Assembly (NCBI GenBank): GCA_937129365.1
Contig: CAKZNB010000049.1
Span: 1-64,000 of the forward strand
DNA: 64,000 bases
Reading direction: 5' to 3'
Source of the DNA: an uncultured Flavobacteriales bacterium
GTDB lineage: Bacteria > Bacteroidota > Bacteroidia > Flavobacteriales_D > CAJJDF01
The notes under the pieces were generated by a model. That model was not told the origin of the DNA. It did not search any database and saw only the letters and a list, made by a program, of their open reading frames with translations. This document shows, one piece after another, positions 59,555-64,000 of the stretch (position 1 is the stretch's first letter; every line of letters begins with the position of its first letter). The translations under genes and the position numbers were made by a program.

Positions 59555-61267
59555 TTAGTTTTCTGTGTAATCTACTGTAAGTGTATCGTCAGTTTTAGTA
59601 ACTTTTACCAATCCTAGTTTGCCAAGGGCTTTCATTCCTTTGTCCCATTGTTTGTTACTAAGTTGGCTAACGGAATTTTTAAGTTCGCTCAATTCCATTG
59701 ATTTTTGAGCTTTTATCACCTCAAAAATAGCTTTTTCATTATCAGCAAGTTCCAGTTTCTTTTGTTTTACCTCTGGTCGCATTTGCGGGAAAAACAACAC
59801 TTCTTGTATCGATTGATTATTAGTTAAAAACATAATTAATCTATCCATTCCTATTCCCAATCCTGATGTTGGCGGCATTCCGTATTCAAGTGCTCTCAAG
59901 AAATCTTGGTCAATAAATTCGCTTGCTTCGTCATCTCCACGAGCAGCTAATTTTATTTGTTCTTCAAATCTTTCTCTTTGGTCAATTGGATCATTTAGCT
60001 CACTGTAAGCGTTTGCAATTTCTTTTCCGCATACCATCAATTCAAATCGCTCTGTCAATTCTGGATCATCTCTGTGTGATTTACACAACGGAGACATTTC
60101 CTTTGGGTAATCCGTAATGAAAGTAGGTTGAATGTAATTTCCTTCACATTTCTCACCAAAAATTTCATCAATCAATTTGGCTTTCCCCATCGTATCATCC
60201 ACTTCAATTCCCATTTGGTTGGCAGCCGTTCTCAATTCATCTTCTGATTTTCCTTTGATGTCAAATCCAGTAAAATCAATAATCGACTGACGCATGGTTA
60301 CTCGCTTGTAAGGAGCTTTGAAGTTTATGTTATGCTCTCCAAAAGTAGCTTCAGAAGTTCCATTTACTTCAGTAGCTACATGTTCGAGCAACTTTTCAGT
60401 AAATTCCATCATCCAATTGTAATCTTTGTACGAAACATAGATTTCCATTGCAGTAAACTCTGGGTTGTGCGTTCTGTCCATCCCCTCGTTACGGAAGTTT
60501 TTACTAAACTCATACACTCCATCAAATCCACCAACTATCAATCTTTTTAAGTATAATTCATTGGCTATTCTCATGTACAAAGGAATATCCAAACTATTAT
60601 GGTGAGTAATAAAAGGACGAGCCGCAGCACCTCCAGCAATAGGTTGCAAGATTGGTGTTTCTACTTCAAAATATCCAGCATCGTTAAAGAAAGTACGCAT
60701 CGCATTGAACATTTTTGTTCGCTTCACAAATACTTCTTTTACTTGTGGGTTTACCACCAAATCCACATAGCGTTGTCTGTATCTCAGTTCTGGATTGGTA
60801 AAGGCATCATGTACTTTTCCTTCGCTATCTGTTTTGGGCATAGGAAGAGGCTTCAATGATTTACTCAATACAGTCATTTTTTCTACTTGGATAGATTTTT
60901 CACCCACTTGCGTAGTGAACAATGTTCCTTCAATCCCAATAAAATCACCAATATCAAGCATTTTCTTATACACCTCATTGTATAAAGATTTGTCCTCATC
61001 TGGGCACATCACATCTCTATTGAAATACGCTTGAACTCTCCCCGCAGAATCCTGAATAGAAGAAAAAGAGGCTTTTCCCATGATGTTTTTACTCATCAAT
61101 CTTCCCGCTACGATTACTCGTTTGCCTTCTTCGTAGTTTTCTTGTATCTCTTTGGATAAAGTATCTACTGGAAATAAAGCAGCTGGGTAAGGCTCAATTC
61201 CTTTTTCTCTCATTTTGTTGAGAGTTTCTCTTCTAACTAATTCTTGTTCAGATAATTCTAAGCTCAT
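59555..61267 (-). CDS. lysS: Lysine--tRNA ligase (class II)
   Basis: RYRQRYVDLVVNPQVKEVFVKRTKMFNAMRTFFNDAGYFEVETPILQPIAGGAAARPFITHHN, FRNEGMDRTHNPEFTAMEIY, TSGLGIGMDRLIMFLT. Confidence 0.96.
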   Translation of the reverse strand: MSLELSEQELVRRETLNKMREKGIEPYPAALFPVDTLSKEIQENYEEGKRVIVAGRLMSKNIMGKASFSSIQDSAGRVQAYFNRDVMCPDEDKSLYNEVYKKMLDIGDFIGIEGTLFTTQVGEKSIQVEKMTVLSKSLKPLPMPKTDSEGKVHDAFTNPELRYRQRYVDLVVNPQVKEVFVKRTKMFNAMRTFFNDAGYFEVETPILQPIAGGAAARPFITHHNSLDIPLYMRIANELYLKRLIVGGFDGVYEFSKNFRNEGMDRTHNPEFTAMEIYVSYKDYNWMMEFTEKLLEHVATEVNGTSEATFGEHNINFKAPYKRVTMRQSIIDFTGFDIKGKSEDELRTAANQMGIEVDDTMGKAKLIDEIFGEKCEGNYIQPTFITDYPKEMSPLCKSHRDDPELTERFELMVCGKEIANAYSELNDPIDQRERFEEQIKLAARGDDEASEFIDQDFLRALEYGMPPTSGLGIGMDRLIMFLTNNQSIQEVLFFPQMRPEVKQKKLELADNEKAIFEVIKAQKSMELSELKNSVSQLSNKQWDKGMKALGKLGLVKVTKTDDTLTVDYTEN

Positions 61268-61366
61268 TTTTTGGATGATTTTGCTTGTTTTTATTAGGAT
61301 GCAAATATAGTGTTTTTCCTTTTAGTTTTGTTTGTTATTGTTCGGTTAGTTTTATTTAATTTCCAT

Positions 61367-61416
61367 TGTCATCCTCGCGAAAGCGGGGATCTTAAAGCGA
61401 GAATATTACCAAATTC
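61367..61416 (+). repeat. Palindromic intergenic repeat, copy D
   Basis: tgtcatcctcgcgaaagcggggatcttaaagcgagaatattaccaaattc, same family as copies A and C. Confidence 0.75.
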
Positions 61417-61469
61417 TATTTACAAGGATTTCTTCCACATTTTAAGTAAATTTGCAAAAAAGAAATAGA

Positions 61470-61976
61470 ATGAAAGTTTCCTTAATAGTAGCCAAAGCCG
61501 AGAATGAGGCAATAGGCAAAGACAATGATTTGATTTGGCATTTGAGAGATGATATGCGTTATTTTTCTAGTACTACAAAAGGACATCATGTAATTATGGG
61601 AAGAAAGAATTACGATTCTATTCCTGATAAATACAGACCTTTACCTGATAGAACGAATATTATTGTGACCCGTAATTCTAGTTTTGAAGCAGAAGATTGT
61701 GTGGTTGTTAATTCTATTGAAGAGGGATTAAAAATAGCTGAGAAGAACGGAGACGATGAAGCGTTTATAATTGGTGGTGGACAGATTTACAAAACTTCTC
61801 TCGATGAGAATATGCTTGATAAATTGTATATCACTTATGTTCATCACAATTTTGAAGCTGATGTTTTCTTTCCAGATTACGACAAGTCTAATTGGAAAAA
61901 AACAAGTGAAATTTTTCATCCAAAAGACGAAAAACATGAGTTTTCTTTTTCGTTTGTTACTTATGAAAAGAGATAA
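61470..61976 (+). CDS. folA: Dihydrofolate reductase
   Basis: MKVSLIVAKAENEAIGKDNDLIWHLRDDMRYFSSTTKGHHVIMGRKNYDSIP; track start 61452 is TTG, ATG at 61470 preferred. Confidence 0.95.
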   Translation: MKVSLIVAKAENEAIGKDNDLIWHLRDDMRYFSSTTKGHHVIMGRKNYDSIPDKYRPLPDRTNIIVTRNSSFEAEDCVVVNSIEEGLKIAEKNGDDEAFIIGGGQIYKTSLDENMLDKLYITYVHHNFEADVFFPDYDKSNWKKTSEIFHPKDEKHEFSFSFVTYEKR

Positions 61977-62999
61977 ATGAGATTAATTATTTTCATAGCA
62001 TTCATGTTTCTGTGCGGAACAACTTTCTCTCAAAAAGATAGAAAAAACTATGATACAACTTATCTCAAAGAATTTTCACACAATTTTTATCCCTATACTT
62101 TTACCAATGTAAAGAATCACAATTTATATTTTAGTAATTTGTACGAAGGTGAAAATTGGGTAAATTATTCCCCTAATTCTCCATTGTATTTAGGTTTTGG
62201 ATTTGATTATAAATGGGCGACTTTTAGTTATGCTTTTCCATTGCAAAGCAGGGCAGATAAAAAAGGAAGTAACTTCAATATATTTTATGGAATGAGTAGG
62301 CGTAAGTTTAGGTTTTCGCTTATGTATCAGCAGTATCAGGGTTTTTTTAGAGATGATCCTACATTGCCAGAAGATTGGTTTGCGACTAATAATAATTATC
62401 CTTTTCGTCCAGATATTTCAGATTATATTATTCAGGGAACATTTTTTTATATTTTTAATAATAAGCGAGTTTCTTACCGTTCCTCTTTTTTATATCTCGA
62501 AAAACAATTAAAAAGTGCAGGTTCGTTTACTGCCGGAACGGATTTTTTTATCTCAGGAGTTACTGCAGATTCTTCCTTAATTCCCTTAGCCTTAGACTCT
62601 AGTTTTGGAGAGGGAGTGAAAAGTCAAAAATTATTGGATATAAATTTAGGAATAAAAGTGGGGTACATGTATACTTGGGTGTTTCATAAAAACTGGCATT
62701 TGTCAGGGCATTTATCACCCACATTGTACTTCAATAAAGATCGCTTGTTTCAAGAAAGAAACGACATGGATAGTGTATCTAATTTTTCTCGTTCAATTTT
62801 TTTAGGTTTTAGTTATCGATTTGTTTTAGGATATGACAATGATGATTTCTTTGGAGGCTTAATTTTGAACGGAACCAACACCAAACAAGATTTTTCTAAA
62901 AGCTCGTTTAGTTCAGATTATTCGGTAGTAGAGATTTATTTTGGTAAACGAATGAACCTGCACTTACGAAGAAAAGAAAAAAGAAAAACCTTTGACTGA
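61977..62999 (+). CDS. DUF4421-type outer-membrane protein
   Basis: Signal peptide ending TTFSQ; PNSPLYLGFGFDYKWATFSYAF beta-barrel pattern; abuts folA stop. Confidence 0.75.
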   Translation: MRLIIFIAFMFLCGTTFSQKDRKNYDTTYLKEFSHNFYPYTFTNVKNHNLYFSNLYEGENWVNYSPNSPLYLGFGFDYKWATFSYAFPLQSRADKKGSNFNIFYGMSRRKFRFSLMYQQYQGFFRDDPTLPEDWFATNNNYPFRPDISDYIIQGTFFYIFNNKRVSYRSSFLYLEKQLKSAGSFTAGTDFFISGVTADSSLIPLALDSSFGEGVKSQKLLDINLGIKVGYMYTWVFHKNWHLSGHLSPTLYFNKDRLFQERNDMDSVSNFSRSIFLGFSYRFVLGYDNDDFFGGLILNGTNTKQDFSKSSFSSDYSVVEIYFGKRMNLHLRRKEKRKTFD

Positions 63000-63558
63000 T
63001 TCGATATCAAATATTAAGAGGCAACAATTTCTGTTTCTCGAAATTTTAGCAATAGCTTTTGGGGTACTGTATACAGTTTTATATATCAAAGAAGTGCAAT
63101 TTTGTTTTGCATTTGCAGTTCTGGGAGCAATTATTTATAGTTATCTGTGTTACAAACGAAAAATTTTTGCAGAGTCCTTCCTACAAGTTTTTTATATTTT
63201 CTCAGCCATATATGGTTGGCTCAATTGGGGTGAATATAATGTAAATAGCTATTCACTTTCTACTCAGTTAATTTTCTTATTTGTAACCACAATTGTCATG
63301 GTTGTAGTTGGTTTTTTCTTGAAGAATAAAACAGAATCAAAACTTCCTTTTATGGATTCTTTCACCACAGTTTTTAGTTTAACAGGAACGTGGCTTATGG
63401 TGAATTTTATTCACGAAACCTGGCTATATTTTATAGCTATTAATGCAGTTTCTATGTTTCTGTATTATCAGCGAGGAATGAAGTTGAGTGTGTTTTTATA
63501 TGCGTTTTATGTGTATTTAAGCATTGCTGGTTGGTTTGGATGGGAGTTGATTTTTTAG
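62992..63558 (+). CDS. pnuC: PnuC-family nicotinamide riboside transporter
   Basis: LEILAIAFGVLYTVLYIKE ... FYIFSAIYGWLNW ... YVYLSIAGWFGW multi-pass pattern; starts with TTG overlapping preceding gene. Confidence 0.82.
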   Translation: MTDSISNIKRQQFLFLEILAIAFGVLYTVLYIKEVQFCFAFAVLGAIIYSYLCYKRKIFAESFLQVFYIFSAIYGWLNWGEYNVNSYSLSTQLIFLFVTTIVMVVVGFFLKNKTESKLPFMDSFTTVFSLTGTWLMVNFIHETWLYFIAINAVSMFLYYQRGMKLSVFLYAFYVYLSIAGWFGWELIF

Positions 63559-63559
63559 A

Positions 63560-64000
63560 TTACTCTTTATCCTTGGAATCTAACATAATAGTAACAGGCC
63601 CATCGTTAATTAATTGCACTTTCATATCAGCCCCAAAAACTCCAGTTTTCACTTCGTTAGTGAGTTGGTTTTGAATTGTTTTGATAAATTTTTCATACAG
63701 TGGAATTGCAATCTTTGACTTTGCAGATTTGATAAACGAAGGACGATTTCCTTTTTTAGTAGAAGCATATAAAGTGAATTGGCTCACCACCAAAACTTCT
63801 CCGCTAATATCTTGAATAGAGAGATTCATTTTTCCTTCATTATCTCCAAAAATTCGCATATTCGAAATTTTCTTCACCAACCAATCAATGTCTTCCTTAG
63901 AATCGTTTTCTTCGATACCAAGAAAAATTAAAAAACCATTGCCAATTTGTGAAAACAATCTGCTTTCAATAGTAACCGAAGCTTCCGAAACTCTTTGTAG
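63560..64000 (-). CDS. dtd: D-aminoacyl-tRNA deacylase, 5' end truncated by window edge
   Basis: Minus-strand reading continues past 63958: LQRVSEASVTIESRLFSQIGNGFLIFLGI; VVSQFTLYASTKKGNRPSF; TGVFGADMKVQLINDGPVTIMLDS. Confidence 0.93.
   Translation of the reverse strand, partial: LQRVSEASVTIESRLFSQIGNGFLIFLGIEENDSKEDIDWLVKKISNMRIFGDNEGKMNLSIQDISGEVLVVSQFTLYASTKKGNRPSFIKSAKSKIAIPLYEKFIKTIQNQLTNEVKTGVFGADMKVQLINDGPVTIMLDSKDKE

Noticed and set aside
61447-61454. TAAATTTG matching the Bacteroidota -7 promoter consensus upstream of folA
   Set aside because: No convincing -33 element at the expected spacing; such 8-mers are common in AT-rich DNA.
1-64000. CRISPR array, integrase or large prophage
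   Set aside because: No regularly spaced direct repeats, no cas genes, no phage structural genes and no tyrosine recombinase motifs were seen among the ORFs.

Overview
This is an AT-rich chromosomal window from a Bacteroidota (Flavobacteriia-like) bacterium. Support for that placement comes from GldF/GldG, PorV/FadL-type barrels, DUF4421, OmpA with TSP3 repeats, and the mix of encoded housekeeping genes. Most of the window is ordinary: lysA, lysC, rlmD, gldFG, mutL, a MutS-like ATPase, an lpxD-like gene, pheT, rpsT, tRNA-Glu, proS, guaB, cinA, lysS, folA, pnuC and a truncated dtd at the right edge. The best candidate for an undescribed system is a compact four-gene minus-strand operon at 5532..10715, between a WYL/HTH regulator and rlmD. 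In transcription order it encodes a C5-cytosine DNA methyltransferase, an 870-aa protein with two GHKL ATPase modules (an N-terminal MORC/Hsp90-like module, a coiled coil, and a C-terminal histidine-kinase-like module), a small REC-like protein, and a small caspase/CHAT-like putative protease with a His/Cys dyad. The four genes overlap by 1, 4 and 1 nt. I read this as a candidate methylation-linked phosphorelay-to-protease defence system; its function and novelty are untested. Secondary items are an orphan 639-aa protein combining a degenerate HD-like motif set with a C-terminal D...ExK nuclease-like motif, an ECF sigma/anti-sigma pair whose partner carries a c-type haem motif, a Cys-rich thioredoxin-like lipoprotein, and several palindromic intergenic repeat families. 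All family calls come from reading motifs by eye; no searches were run.
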